In this document: piece by piece, positions 33,797 to 43,090 of the stretch | Numbering within the stretch: the stretch's first letter is position 1 | How the letters are laid out: the number at the start of each line of letters is the position of its first letter | From: Deltaproteobacteria bacterium | GTDB taxonomy: Bacteria > Desulfobacterota > Binatia > Binatales > Binataceae | DNA length: 64,000 nt | Direction: 5' to 3' | NCBI GenBank assembly: GCA_021831785.1 | Contig: JAKBMB010000011.1 | Span: 255,491 to 319,490 of the forward strand | Position numbers and translations under genes: made by a program | The notes under the pieces: generated by a model | Seen by the model: only the letters and a program-made list of their open reading frames with translations | Told to the model about the DNA's origin: nothing | Databases searched by the model: none

Positions 33797-35227
33797 ATGG
33801 CGGACTACGACCTGAAGGATCTGGTAGCGTGGGATGCCCGCATCCGCGAAGCGGTCGCGAAGCTCGGCCTCAACTGCTACGACCAGGAATTCGAGCTCTG
33901 CGACCATTACCAGATGCTCGGTTACATGGCCTACTCGGGAATGCCTTCGCATTACCCTCACTGGTCTTACGGCAAGCAATACGAGAAGCTCAAGACGCTT
34001 TACGACTACGGGGTCAGCGGCCTGCCTTACGAGATGGTGATCAACGCCAAACCGTCGATCGCCTATCTGATGCGCGACAACTCGCTTTTGCTGCAGGTCT
34101 TGACGATGGCCCACGTGTACGGCCACAACGACTTTTTCAAAAACAACTTCACCTTTAGGTCGACCCGCGCCGAGCTTACCGTGGAGTTGTTCAAGGCCCA
34201 CGCGATGCGGGTGCGCAAGTATGTCGAGGACCCCTCGCTGGGGATCGACGCCGTCGAACGCGTGCTCGACGCCGCGCACGCGCTGGCCTTTCAGCGCCGG
34301 CGCAACCTGGCGATTCGCAAGCTCAGCCGCGAAGAACAGGTCAAGCTCACGATGGAGGCGGCGCAACCCAAGCCGGACTCCTACAGAAAAATCCATCGGC
34401 CCTCCGAGTTTCAAGCGCCGGACGTGAACAAGGTCCCGCTCGAGCCGGAGCAGGACCTGCTTCTTTTTATTCGCGATTACAACCCTTACCTCACCGAATG
34501 GGAGAAGGACCTGCTGACGATTGTAGACGAAGGGGCCCGCAGCTTTTTGCCAATGATCGAGACCAAAATCATGAACGAGGGCTGGGCCAGTTACTGGCAT
34601 AAGCGAATCCTCGACTCGCTGGGCCTCGACCAAGGGCTCTATCTTGAATTCCTGGTTCGGCACAACCAGGTGGTGCGTCCGATCCCGGGCCAGATCAATC
34701 CCTATCACCTGGGCCTGAAAATTTGGGAGGACATCCATCGGCGCTACACCAACCCCGCGCCGGAAGAGATTGAGCGCGACGGCCGGCCCGACAGAACGGG
34801 CGACGAGAAGCTTTTCCAGGTACGCGAAGTGGAGCGCGATACGTCTTTCGTGCGCCGTTATCTGACCGCCGAGCTGGCACGGGAGCTCGATCTGTTCAAG
34901 TTCGAGCCGCGCGGCAGCGACTTGGTGGTCAGCGAGGTTTCGGACGAGGACGGTTTTGAAGAGGTCAAGGAGACCCTACTAAGAAACATCGGCACCAACA
35001 GCATCCCGGTGATCAAGGCCGAGGACGCCGATTTCGGACAAAACCGGACCCTTTATCTGCGCCATTACCACGACGGGCGCGACCTGCATCTAGAGTACGC
35101 CGAGAAGACGTTGGCATACGTGTACGCGTTATGGGGACGCGAGTGCGCCCTGGAAACCGTCGTGCGCGGGCGGCGCATCCTTTTGATCTACAACGAGCGC
35201 GGCTTCTCTACCCGCACGATAAAGTAG
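33797..35227 (+). CDS. ycgB: SpoVR family protein (YcgB)
   Basis: A 476-residue SpoVR/YcgB protein of full family length. Recognised parts are YDQEFELCDHYQMLGYMAYS, PSHYPHWSYGKQYEKLKTLY, GHNDFFKNN, ETKIMNEGWASYWHKRIL and the C-terminal YLRHYHDGRDLHLEYAEKTL. The protein is cytoplasmic and its biochemical role is not established; it co-occurs with PrkA and YeaH and is induced in stationary phase in enterobacteria. Here the order prkA-yeaH-spoVR on one strand, with gaps of about 80 and 108 bp, suggests one transcript. An ATTGAAGCCGC stretch precedes the ATG rather than a strong ribosome site. Confidence 0.93.
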   Translation: MADYDLKDLVAWDARIREAVAKLGLNCYDQEFELCDHYQMLGYMAYSGMPSHYPHWSYGKQYEKLKTLYDYGVSGLPYEMVINAKPSIAYLMRDNSLLLQVLTMAHVYGHNDFFKNNFTFRSTRAELTVELFKAHAMRVRKYVEDPSLGIDAVERVLDAAHALAFQRRRNLAIRKLSREEQVKLTMEAAQPKPDSYRKIHRPSEFQAPDVNKVPLEPEQDLLLFIRDYNPYLTEWEKDLLTIVDEGARSFLPMIETKIMNEGWASYWHKRILDSLGLDQGLYLEFLVRHNQVVRPIPGQINPYHLGLKIWEDIHRRYTNPAPEEIERDGRPDRTGDEKLFQVREVERDTSFVRRYLTAELARELDLFKFEPRGSDLVVSEVSDEDGFEEVKETLLRNIGTNSIPVIKAEDADFGQNRTLYLRHYHDGRDLHLEYAEKTLAYVYALWGRECALETVVRGRRILLIYNERGFSTRTIK

Positions 35228-35260
35228 GTACCGAGACGCGAGAGTAAGACGGCGCCTGCC

Positions 35261-36640
35261 ATGGTGAATTTTCCTGGGCAGGAAGAAAACCTGCCCGAGC
35301 GCTCACCGATGGAAACCCGCAGCAACGACTTCGAGCGGGGCCTGCGCCTGATGCTGGACGCTATCGCCGCGGCCCAGGAGCGCGGCGAGCCGCCGCTGAC
35401 CGCGGCACAGGCGCGCACGGAGCTCGAAGGCTTGGCCCGGCATCGCGGTCGGCCGCTTTTTTTTCCGTATCTGGGGTCGGGACTGGGCAAAGGCGCGCGC
35501 ATGATGGCGGCGGACGGCCGCTGGGTGCTGGATCTAGCGCTGGGCGTCGGGGTTCATATCTTCGGCCATGGCAACCGCGACCTGATCGAAACCGCTCTTC
35601 GAGCGGCGTGCAGCGACCTCGTGATGCAGGGCAACCTGATCTTCAACCGCGAGTACAGCGCTCTGATGCGCACCTTATTGGCGCACGCGCCCGCGACGAT
35701 GGAGCATTGCTGGCTTTCGCTGTCGGGCGCCGACGCCAACGAGAACGCGCTTAAGCTCGTGCGCCGGCGGCGCGAAGGGCGGCCGGGGGTGATTGCTTTT
35801 CGCGGATGCTTTCACGGGCGAACGACCGCGATGGCCGAGATTACCGACCGCCCTGATTACCGGCGCGGTCAGCCGCACACGTTTCCGGTCGCGTACGTTC
35901 CCTTTTACGACCCCCGCGATCAAGGGTCCATCGATAAATCGCTTAAGGCGCTACGCGCGATCGTTCACCGCGACGGCGAGCAGATGGCAGCCTTCCTGGT
36001 CGAGTTGGTCCAGGGCGAGGCGGGGTTTCTTGCGGCGCCGCGCGAGTTCTTCGTGCCGTTATTCGAGGAGTGCGCGCGGGCAAAAATCCCGATTTGGATT
36101 GATGAAATCCAGACTTTCGGCCGCGTCTCGGAACTTTTTGCTACCGACATGCTGGGGCTGGCCGATTACGCGAGCGTCATCACGGTAGGTAAGATACTGC
36201 AGGGGAGCGCGATGCTGTTCCGCGCCGAGTTGGCGCCCGACCCGGGTCTTGTCTCCGGCACGTTTGCCGGCGCCACGGTGGCGATGGCGGTGGGGCGGCA
36301 AATCGTCGAAAAGCTTGTCGGCGAAGGCTTTTTTGGGCCGCAAGGGCGTGAAAAGCGCCTTGAGCGGCTTTGCTTCGAGCGGCTTGAGCAGCTTAGCCGG
36401 CGCTATCCGGACGCGCTTCGGGAATTCCATGGCGTAGGAGCGATGATCGCGTTCAAATTAGGCGACGGCTCCTATGAATCCACGCAGGCTTTCTTGCGCC
36501 GATGCTTCGAGACCGGGCTCGCGCTTTATTACGGCGGCCATCAGCCGGCGTGGGTGCGGATGTTCCTGCCTGCCGGCGTGATTACCGAGGCCGAACTTGA
36601 CGAGGCGTTCGCGATTATCGAGCGCCGGCTTACAGACTGA
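35261..36640 (+). CDS. class III PLP-dependent aminotransferase
   Basis: A 459-residue fold-type I aminotransferase of class III. It has GRWVLDLALGVGVHIFGHGN, the SGADANENALKLVRRR phosphate-binding region (normally S-GA/S-E-A), FRGCFHGRTTAMAEIT, the WIDEIQTFGR segment with the conserved aspartate, and a lysine in ITVGKILQGSAML that corresponds to the Schiff-base lysine. The family includes succinylornithine, acetylornithine and 4-aminobutyrate transaminases. It has a 50-residue N-terminal extension; ATG 35309 is another start. Six bases separate it from an M20 deacylase gene, and an AstA homologue follows, so a succinylornithine-type transaminase is my best inference. Confidence 0.85.
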   Translation: MVNFPGQEENLPERSPMETRSNDFERGLRLMLDAIAAAQERGEPPLTAAQARTELEGLARHRGRPLFFPYLGSGLGKGARMMAADGRWVLDLALGVGVHIFGHGNRDLIETALRAACSDLVMQGNLIFNREYSALMRTLLAHAPATMEHCWLSLSGADANENALKLVRRRREGRPGVIAFRGCFHGRTTAMAEITDRPDYRRGQPHTFPVAYVPFYDPRDQGSIDKSLKALRAIVHRDGEQMAAFLVELVQGEAGFLAAPREFFVPLFEECARAKIPIWIDEIQTFGRVSELFATDMLGLADYASVITVGKILQGSAMLFRAELAPDPGLVSGTFAGATVAMAVGRQIVEKLVGEGFFGPQGREKRLERLCFERLEQLSRRYPDALREFHGVGAMIAFKLGDGSYESTQAFLRRCFETGLALYYGGHQPAWVRMFLPAGVITEAELDEAFAIIERRLTD

Positions 36641-36646
36641 GACCCA

Positions 36647-38167
36647 ATGAGCGCAGGCCGCGGGTCGGCAATCGTGATTAACCCGGCGCTGCTCGAATGG
36701 TCGAAAAAGCTGATCGCGTGCCCCAGTGTGACCGATCGCGGCACCCGGGCGATCGTCGAGTTGTGCGCGCGCGAGCTGTTGGCGCCCGCCGGCATCAACG
36801 CGCAACTGCTGCCCTCGGCCCGCTGTGGAAGCGAGCAGCTCAATCTAATCGCGATCGTCCCGGGAGCGTGCGCCGACGCGCCGCCATTAGTATTCAATAC
36901 GCATCTTGACACCGTCGCGCCCGGGGATCCGCGGCTATGGACGGCGTGCGACGGCGACCCCTTCAAACCGTCGCTCAGCCAGGGACGTATCTACGGCCTT
37001 GGCGCAGCCGATACCAAGCTGGATTTCGCCGCTAAGGCAATCGCCTTGGTTGAAAACCACAAGCCGCATCGCACCGTGTACCTGGTTGCGACTTTTGGGG
37101 AAGAAAGCGGGCTTCGCGGCGCTAAGGAATTGGCCGATACCGGCTTGCTTGCGCCGCCCGGCTTGACCTTCGTCGGCGAGCCGTCAAGCCTCGCGCTTAT
37201 CACCGCGAACCGTGGGCTTAACGTCTTCCGCTTGGTGGTCGAGGGCCAGGCGCAACCGCTCGGCGATGCGAAAACCGTGCGTCTGGCCTCGTTTGTCGGC
37301 GCCGCGGCCCATTCGAGCACCCCGCATCTGGGCCGCAACGCTATCGAGAGCGCGTTGCGTTTCTTAGTTGGCCATCCGGAGCTTCAGGTGGTCGAGCTCG
37401 CAGGCGGAGACGCGGTCAACAAAGTGCCGGCGCTTTGCCAGGCGCTGGTCGCCGGCAAGCGCGAAATTTCACTCGGCGAGACCGCCACGCTGAGCAGCGC
37501 GGCGCCGTTGGGCGAAATAGGGTTGCCGGATAGCTCGAACGCGTTTGATGAAGCGGCGGCCCCGAGGGAGGCGGGCGCGCTTGAACGCGCGCGGTTGAGG
37601 GGCGCAAGCGGCGGAGAGCGCCGCGTGGCGGTACCGGCCGAGATGCTGCGCGCCCTTCTGAACTTTATCGACCGCCTCGCACTGGACACGCGGCAAATGC
37701 GCAGCGTCGCGCCGGATTCAACCGGCCGCGACCTGACCTGCAACGCCGGCGTGATTCGCTGCACGGGCTCCCGTTCGCGGCTTGAATTCGAGGTGCGCCA
37801 GCCGCCGGATATTTCGCCGCAAGGGGTCGCCGGCGCCGTAGAAGCGGTCGTCGAAAGTTTTGAGCGCGAGTTCCCCAAGCTCAGGGTCGAGCTCGTTAAG
37901 CTGAGGGCCAATCCCGGCTTTCGCGCCGCGCCTATGAGCGAAACGGTGGCGCTAGCAACGCGAGCGATGGCACAGGCGGGACTTGAGGTCGAGACGGGAG
38001 AAAAAGCCGGATGCACCGAGGCGGGTGTCTACGCGGCAGTCGGCCTTCAGCCGGTCGTCTTCGGTCCAGGCCCCTCCACCGGCGTCATTCACGCGCCCAA
38101 CGAGTACAATCTGGTCAGCGAGGTTGAAGCCGCCGCGCGCGTTTATCGTCTCCTGCTACACATGTAG
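36647..38167 (+). CDS. M20 family metallo-deacylase/peptidase
   Basis: A 506-residue M20 (ArgE/DapE/CPG2) hydrolase with the full zinc site: NTHLDTVAPGD (His, catalytic Asp), GLGAADTKLDFAAK (bridging Asp), FGEESGLRGAKEL (catalytic Glu and ligand Glu), FVGEPSS (Glu) and a C-terminal GPGPSTGVIHAPNEY (His). The dimerisation domain is about 100 residues longer than usual, because of an extra Ser/Ala/Arg-rich segment at about 255-330. It lies directly after the aminotransferase. In AST-type pathways AstE removes succinate, and an M20 enzyme could replace it; deacetylation of another N-acyl amino acid is possible too. Confidence 0.85.
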   Translation: MSAGRGSAIVINPALLEWSKKLIACPSVTDRGTRAIVELCARELLAPAGINAQLLPSARCGSEQLNLIAIVPGACADAPPLVFNTHLDTVAPGDPRLWTACDGDPFKPSLSQGRIYGLGAADTKLDFAAKAIALVENHKPHRTVYLVATFGEESGLRGAKELADTGLLAPPGLTFVGEPSSLALITANRGLNVFRLVVEGQAQPLGDAKTVRLASFVGAAAHSSTPHLGRNAIESALRFLVGHPELQVVELAGGDAVNKVPALCQALVAGKREISLGETATLSSAAPLGEIGLPDSSNAFDEAAAPREAGALERARLRGASGGERRVAVPAEMLRALLNFIDRLALDTRQMRSVAPDSTGRDLTCNAGVIRCTGSRSRLEFEVRQPPDISPQGVAGAVEAVVESFEREFPKLRVELVKLRANPGFRAAPMSETVALATRAMAQAGLEVETGEKAGCTEAGVYAAVGLQPVVFGPGPSTGVIHAPNEYNLVSEVEAAARVYRLLLHM

Positions 38168-38221
38168 CGGCTCGCCTGAGTCGATAAGGCATCTAACTCG
38201 TGCCCGCATCCCGGTGGCGAA

Positions 38222-39352
38222 TCATCGCCGATTCATCGGCGTGTCTGTGCGAGGCACCGGCCGCCTCTGCGGCGGTTTCGCCTCGGTGAGGCTCTCTGCG
38301 CCGTGGGCGGGAGAGGCCGTGGCGGAAGTTTCGGGGAGGACGAGTACGTCCACCGCTTCGCCGACACCTACGTTAAGCATTTCGAGCGCCTCGGGACGGG
38401 CCACAACGCGTCGGCTATCGAGTTCCGCACCGACCGCGACCGCGCGAAAGCCGTGTTCGCGGTCTTCGCGCGCGACCATATAGCGTAGCGCGCCTTCAAG
38501 CACGACATTCCCGCTTTCGATTCGCCGGCTGCATAAGCTTTTTAGGCCGACGAGTTCGCTCGTGGCAGCGCCGTAATAAGGGCCGCCATCGAAGGGGTCG
38601 ATCTGTCCAAGAAAGCGCAAGCCGGCGCGCTCAAGCAACGCCACCGCCGGACGAGATTGCTTGCTCACCGCGCCGATCGAGGCGCGCACGTCTTCGGGCA
38701 GCAAAAACGTGTATAGCGGCGCCTCGGGGAACAGCGCTCTGATAAACTCCTTGTCGCGGGCCGACAGGCGGTCGGCTTCCTTGAAGGAGAGGCCGGTTAC
38801 GCGCCGCCCGTAATGGTCCCAGAGCAAGTGTGAGCCGGCATCCGTCTTTGGCGGCATGACCTCGGCGATAATTTCCGGCTGAAAGCGTTCCGGATGCTTA
38901 CCGATATAAAGGAACCGCATCCAGGAAAGCTGCTTGCCGACCCTTTGCGGATGGGCGCGATATGTGGGGGCCACGATCAGTCCGCCGAGCTCGGTCGGCC
39001 CGTCCATCGAGTAGCGCAAGCGCAAGAACGTGTGACGGAACATTTTGCGCAGCGTGTGAGAGTACCGCTCCTCGGTTCCTATCTCCATGTAGTAGTGCGG
39101 CGACTGGGGCGTCCCATGCTTAGCGATGATCATCGAGGCGCCCGCCAACATCGCGGAGCCGGCCTCCTGAGCGCAGAACAGGTAGACCGCCCGCGCGCGA
39201 TCTCTTATCGAACCGCGAAACGAGCGCTGCGAACGCTCGATCACCCGAGCCATCGTCCGCGCGTCGGTCGGCAGATTCACCGAGTCGAGAGCGCATCCCA
39301 GCCCCAACAACTGCTCCAAGTCGCCGGAGCGCACCTCGCGGATGAGAAACAT
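38222..39352 (-). CDS. astA: arginine/ornithine N-succinyltransferase (AstA)
   Basis: A 376-residue AstA-family acyltransferase starting MFLIREVRSGDLEQLL (ATG 39352; a GTG at 39391 is the alternative). The body has GASMIIAKHGTPQSPHYYME, YMEIGTEERYSHTL, ELGGLIVAPTYRAHPQRVGK, RFLYIGKHPERFQPEIIAEV and the family's FPEAPLYTFLLPEDVRASIG and GGPYYGAAT segments. It transfers succinyl groups from succinyl-CoA to arginine (or ornithine), the first step of the AST pathway. It is convergent with the M20 gene and separated by 54 bp. No astB or astD is in the window, so the route from succinylarginine or succinylornithine is incomplete here. Confidence 0.88.
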   Translation of the reverse strand: MFLIREVRSGDLEQLLGLGCALDSVNLPTDARTMARVIERSQRSFRGSIRDRARAVYLFCAQEAGSAMLAGASMIIAKHGTPQSPHYYMEIGTEERYSHTLRKMFRHTFLRLRYSMDGPTELGGLIVAPTYRAHPQRVGKQLSWMRFLYIGKHPERFQPEIIAEVMPPKTDAGSHLLWDHYGRRVTGLSFKEADRLSARDKEFIRALFPEAPLYTFLLPEDVRASIGAVSKQSRPAVALLERAGLRFLGQIDPFDGGPYYGAATSELVGLKSLCSRRIESGNVVLEGALRYMVAREDREHGFRAVAVGAELDSRRVVARPEALEMLNVGVGEAVDVLVLPETSATASPAHGAESLTEAKPPQRRPVPRTDTPMNRR

Positions 39353-39524
39353 GCGGGTCTCGGCCAACGTCTTTGGCCTACAGGTTATCACGCTGTGCGG
39401 CGGGCCACATCAGGTTCGCCGCAGGGCGCTCAAGTGGGCGGCGTTGATTCCAAGCGCGCGGTCAGATAGTTTAAATTGCTAGTTAGGAAACGCGGGCAGG
39501 CTAAGTGGACAAGGAGGAGCGGGA

Positions 39525-39707
39525 GTGGAGCTGCCTAAATGTCTCAAATGCAATAACGGACTCCTGATTCCCCTTTCGGACTACGGCACCGACGGCGCCT
39601 CCGTGATCTTCAAAGCGTGGGTGTGTACGAATCCGGAATGCGGCTTCAGTCTGCGCATCGATAAGGGCGAGGTCTCTTACGGCAGGCGCATCGAGGCCAA
39701 GCACTAG
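39525..39707 (+). CDS. small zinc-ribbon protein
   Basis: A 60-residue protein starting at GTG with a strong AAGGAGG upstream. It carries CLKC near the N-terminus (residues 6-9) and CTNPEC (34-39), spaced like a two-knuckle zinc ribbon. The remaining sequence ends with SLRIDKGEVSYGRRIE. Such proteins often bind nucleic acid or RNA polymerase, but no specific role can be given. Its TAG stop codon is the first three bases of repeat B copy 2. Possible promoter sequence TAGTTTAAATTGC lies at about 39468. The gene stands alone. Confidence 0.7.
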   Translation: MELPKCLKCNNGLLIPLSDYGTDGASVIFKAWVCTNPECGFSLRIDKGEVSYGRRIEAKH

Positions 39708-40136
39708 AGCCTATCTCATAAACGCTTTCGCTTTGTCGTTCATGAACGCTTTTTCTTTCTCCGTCATGCTGAGCCCTTCGCCTGTCATTCCGAGCGAAGC
39801 GAGGAATCTCAACGGACAACGGCTCAGGGTAAACTCCGCGAAGCGATTTGCCTGAAAGGCGACGGCACAAGGGCATAGAATCGCTGCGCGCAGATTCTTC
39901 GCTGCGCGCAGAGCTTGTGAATTTTTGGTTAGCCGCCGCATGCGATCGCAGGCTGCGCCCGCTATGTCTCTAGTGGGGCGGGCCGCCATGCCCGCTGCGG
40001 GCGCCACGCCCGCGCGGCCAATGACCACCCACCGGCCGGGCTGGCACCGCAGCCACAGGGCGGGCACGGCGGCCCGCCCTACTACTGAAAAACTTCACAC
40101 ACTCTCAGGATGACCAAGAGGGCGCTCAGCATGACA
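39705..40136 (+). repeat. dispersed repeat family B, longest copy
   Basis: The longest and best-preserved member: TAGAGCCTATCTCATAAACG head, CATGCTGAGCCCTTCGCCTG, TCATTCCGAGCGAAGCGAGG, GCGAAGCGATTTGCC, TAGAATCGCTGCGCG, TTGTGAATTTTTGG, then a GC-rich inverted module (AGTGGGGCGGGCCGCCATGC ... GGGCACGGCGGCCCGCC) and ACTACTGAAAAACTTCACAC. The first three bases are the stop codon of the zinc-ribbon gene. The rest of the 588-bp gap to 40295 is featureless. Confidence 0.78.
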
Positions 40137-40295
40137 TCCATGCCCTGCGGTCACTTATGAAGCTACGTCTAGTCTAGGAAGGCTCGGGGTGCGCAAGATC
40201 GGCGGTGAAAACCTCCGCAAAATCAGCCTATTTCGCCTCGTAGGCTCATCCGCGCCTCGGCTGCGTTCTTCACGCGATGGCCGGCGCCCACGGCT

Positions 40296-40982
40296 CTAGG
40301 CTAACAGCGCGGCGATCAGGCCCGAGAGGAAGATGCCGTCGAAGGTGCCCGCGCCGCCAATCGACGCTACCGGCGCGCCGAGTTGCCTAAGCTTTCCAAG
40401 ATTGCACAGGTCGGCGCCGATAAGCGTGCCCATCGTGCCGCTGACGTACGCCACCGCGCTTACATCGTAGTTGCCCGCGAGAAGGCCACTGAACAGATAG
40501 GCCGCGAGCGCCGCGGTGAGCGGGGACACGAACATCGGCATCGCGATTCCCACACCCTTGAGCGGCCGCGCAAAGCGATACGTTACCAGCGAGACAATCA
40601 CCACCGCCAACACGCCCGACACCAACATCGCCGGCTCCCGTAACAGCAGGTACAGGCTCAACAGCGTTGGCAGCACCGCGCCGCCGACATTCACCGCGAC
40701 TACAGTCGAGCCGCCGGTCGGATGCGCCGGCACCCGGTAGCGGATGCCGAAATAATTCACCACCTCAAGCGCGTCTCTTCCTTCGGACTCAAGCCGCCAC
40801 ACCGGAATGTTGATAAAACTGCCCAGAAGGCTCAGCAGCAACATCGTAAAGGCTTCTTGCGCCGTGAGACCCGTGTGCTGGAGGGCGTAGGTGATAAGCC
40901 CGACTTGGATAAGCGCAAAGAAAAAAAACAGGACGCCCAGCAGCAGGACAAAGTAGATTAAGAAAAACGGGGCGAAAAACAC
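40296..40982 (-). CDS. DUF1614 family membrane protein
   Basis: A 228-residue membrane protein with about seven helices (FAPFFLIYFVLLLGVLFFFFAL, AFTMLLLSLLGSFINIPVW, and others). The Asn/Pro-containing SFINIPVW and the C-terminal GADLCNLGKLRQLGAPVASIGGAGTFDGIFLSG are features of DUF1614, whose members have no established function. GTG 40982 is supported by the TAGAAT box six bases upstream and by the lack of a Shine-Dalgarno sequence. It has no operon partners. It is the fifth gene in the window with the leaderless architecture. Confidence 0.82.
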   Translation of the reverse strand: MFFAPFFLIYFVLLLGVLFFFFALIQVGLITYALQHTGLTAQEAFTMLLLSLLGSFINIPVWRLESEGRDALEVVNYFGIRYRVPAHPTGGSTVVAVNVGGAVLPTLLSLYLLLREPAMLVSGVLAVVIVSLVTYRFARPLKGVGIAMPMFVSPLTAALAAYLFSGLLAGNYDVSAVAYVSGTMGTLIGADLCNLGKLRQLGAPVASIGGAGTFDGIFLSGLIAALLA

Positions 40983-40988
40983 GACGGC

Positions 40989-40994
40989 ATTCTA
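40989..40994 (-). promoter_or_regulatory. TAGAAT -10 box, leaderless geometry
   Basis: On the minus strand TAGAAT is followed after six bases by the GTG of the DUF1614 gene. There is no Shine-Dalgarno sequence in between. It is one base tighter than the four plus-strand cases but predicts the same leaderless start. Confidence 0.5.
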
Positions 40995-41674
40995 TCAGGC
41001 AAGCTGTATAAGCCATAGCTCGTCAGGCGTCGTACTCCAACGGCGCGACCCTGCATGCGACAGCAGCGTTCCGGAACCCATCTCGGACGCGCTGCGCAAC
41101 GACCACACCGCCAGAGTGGCATGGTCCCCCGGCAGCGTCAGGACGACTGCGGGACACAATCGCCCCCCGCCTATAATCGCTTGACCTCGCCGATCCACCC
41201 CGGTGAGAAAAACCTTCGCTCTTATAGCTCAAGCGTAATTTTCGCCCCGGCTATAAGGCCGTCGAGCAGGGCATAGCTGAAAAACAGCGGTCAACGAAGT
41301 TAGAGCCGTTTGCGACCAACCGGGCGCCTCAGTACTTCCGATAAGGTCGCTTCCTTTCGTCATCCATTCGTCTCGCTCTACAGAGAACGACCCGCGATTC
41401 GACACTGCTCGTCCGTCTTCTCGAGCGTCTCCGGCCGCGTCTGCAAACCTGAGGTCAAGCGAGCCTAGCGGCTGGTTCGCTACCGCGCTGTCGCGGAAAT
41501 GCATCTAGGCCGCGTTTCGATTTTTCAAGCGGAGTGCCAACTTGATAAAATCTAAGACGACAAGTAAACCAATTCGGCCGGGCCAATGCGACGCGGGGAT
41601 GGCGCTGCTTTGGCGGAGATGGTCTCTAAGGTGTTGTCGGCCAGTGAAAGTCTGTCAAGCGCAAAGGAGGCTAG
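40995..41674. other. non-coding region upstream of the acyl-CoA dehydrogenase
   Basis: About 680 bp without a supported gene. Frames are open on both strands but none resembles a protein. A plausible promoter for the next gene lies at 41522-41551. The 41200-41520 part might be a degraded gene, but no family is recognisable. Confidence 0.4.
41522..41551 (+). promoter_or_regulatory. possible promoter of the acyl-CoA dehydrogenase gene
   Basis: TTTTCA (41522-41527) and TAAAAT (41546-41551) are 18 bases apart, in the only AT-rich stretch upstream of the gene. This gives a leader of about 115 nt ending with AAAGGAGG seven bases before the ATG. Weak -35; offered as the best candidate. Confidence 0.35.
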
Positions 41675-42913
41675 ATGAGAACTCGATTAGCTTCGTCTTC
41701 GTCGTTCGAGGCCACTGCGCAGCAGCGGTTGTTCGACCTCACACCAGCGCATCGGGAACTACAGAACGAGGCCCGTCGCTTTGCCCAAGAAGTCGTGGCG
41801 CCTCGGGCGGCAGAAATCGACGAAAGCGACCGGTACCCGGTTGATATCGTGCAGAAACTCGCCGAAGAGGGCTTTATGGGTATGGTTGTCCCTCAAGCCT
41901 ACGGCGGCTCCAATGCAAGCCTGCTTAATACCACGCTTGTCACCGAAGAGATCGCCAAAGCGTCGGCTGTAGTTGCGCGCATCGTCGTTGACGCCAACAC
42001 GGCAGTTCCTGGCGCCCTCATCCACTATGGCACGGAGAGCCAGAAGCAGCGTTATCTTCCGTGGATCGTGGCGGGCGATAAGCCGGCCATCGCGATTACC
42101 GAGCCCGATGCCGGGTCGGCTGCCAGCGAACTCGAAACGGCGGCCAAGCGCGAGGGGGACATCTACGTCCTAAACGGGGAGAAGCGGTGGATCAGCGGTG
42201 GCGGAATCTCTCGTCTGTACTTGGTATTCGCGCGCTTCGAGGGCCGGCCGGGTCCCAACGGCATCGGAGGCGTGCTGGTTGAGAGCACCAACCCCGGCCT
42301 CAAGATCGACCGAGTGCGGAAGATCATGGGGCTACGCGGTATGCCGGAGGCGGACGTTCTATTGCAGGACTGCCGAGTTCCGCCGGAAGCAGTGTTGGTT
42401 CCGCCAGGAGACGGGTTCTCGAAGCTCATGCGGGCTTATAACCGCCAGCGGGTTGGCGCGGCCGCGATCGCGCTCGGCGTGGCTCAGACCGCATTCGATC
42501 ACGCGCTCCGATACGTCCAGCAGCGCAAGCAATTCGGCCGCTTTATCGGCGAGTTCCAGGGCCTGCAGTGGATGCTGGCCGACATGCACGCGAAACTGGA
42601 GGCGGCCCGGCTCTTGGTCTATAGGGCTGCAAGCAACGCCGGGCACGCATTCCCCGATCCGGTGGAAGCAGCAACCGCCAAGCTGGTGACCGCCGAGGAC
42701 GCGATCGAGGTCACGAACGCCGCGCTTCAGATCCACGGCGCCATGGGTTATTCCTGTGAGCTTCCGCTTGAGCGGATGCTGCGGGATGTCCGAATGTACG
42801 CGATCGGCGGGGGCACTACCCAGATTCTGCGTAACGTCATAGCGTCCCGCCTCCTCCCGAAACACTTTTTCAAGAGCGCGCCACGGCGACCGAACGGCAC
42901 TCAGGAAAAGTGA
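41675..42913 (+). CDS. acyl-CoA dehydrogenase
   Basis: A 412-residue flavoprotein of the acyl-CoA dehydrogenase family. The N-terminal domain (DLTPAHRELQNEARRFAQEV), FAD-binding AITEPDAGSAASELETAA and WISGGG (normally W-I-T/S-N), and the C-terminal QFGRFIGEFQGLQWMLADMH, TNAALQIHGAMGYSCELPLERMLRDVR and AIGGGTTQILRN are all present. The DAIEVTNAALQIHG region lies where short-chain and branched-chain dehydrogenases carry the catalytic glutamate, and an isovaleryl-like or glutaryl-like specificity cannot be distinguished. AAAGGAGG precedes the ATG. It is convergent with the biotin carboxylase gene and may feed that locus acyl-CoA, but no direct link is seen. Confidence 0.9.
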   Translation: MRTRLASSSSFEATAQQRLFDLTPAHRELQNEARRFAQEVVAPRAAEIDESDRYPVDIVQKLAEEGFMGMVVPQAYGGSNASLLNTTLVTEEIAKASAVVARIVVDANTAVPGALIHYGTESQKQRYLPWIVAGDKPAIAITEPDAGSAASELETAAKREGDIYVLNGEKRWISGGGISRLYLVFARFEGRPGPNGIGGVLVESTNPGLKIDRVRKIMGLRGMPEADVLLQDCRVPPEAVLVPPGDGFSKLMRAYNRQRVGAAAIALGVAQTAFDHALRYVQQRKQFGRFIGEFQGLQWMLADMHAKLEAARLLVYRAASNAGHAFPDPVEAATAKLVTAEDAIEVTNAALQIHGAMGYSCELPLERMLRDVRMYAIGGGTTQILRNVIASRLLPKHFFKSAPRRPNGTQEK

Positions 42914-43090
42914 CGGCCACGAAGGCCCCGATGAGAAAACCGTTGCCTCCGATAAAGACAACCAGTGGACTCGCCGCATCACGAGCGATCGGCCTTCGCT
43001 CATCTGATTCGCAGCACCGGAGGAGCAGGTCGGGTAGGAGCCCGCGGGTGGCGATTTTTCGCTGCCCCAGGCTCTCAAGAGTAACTTGGT

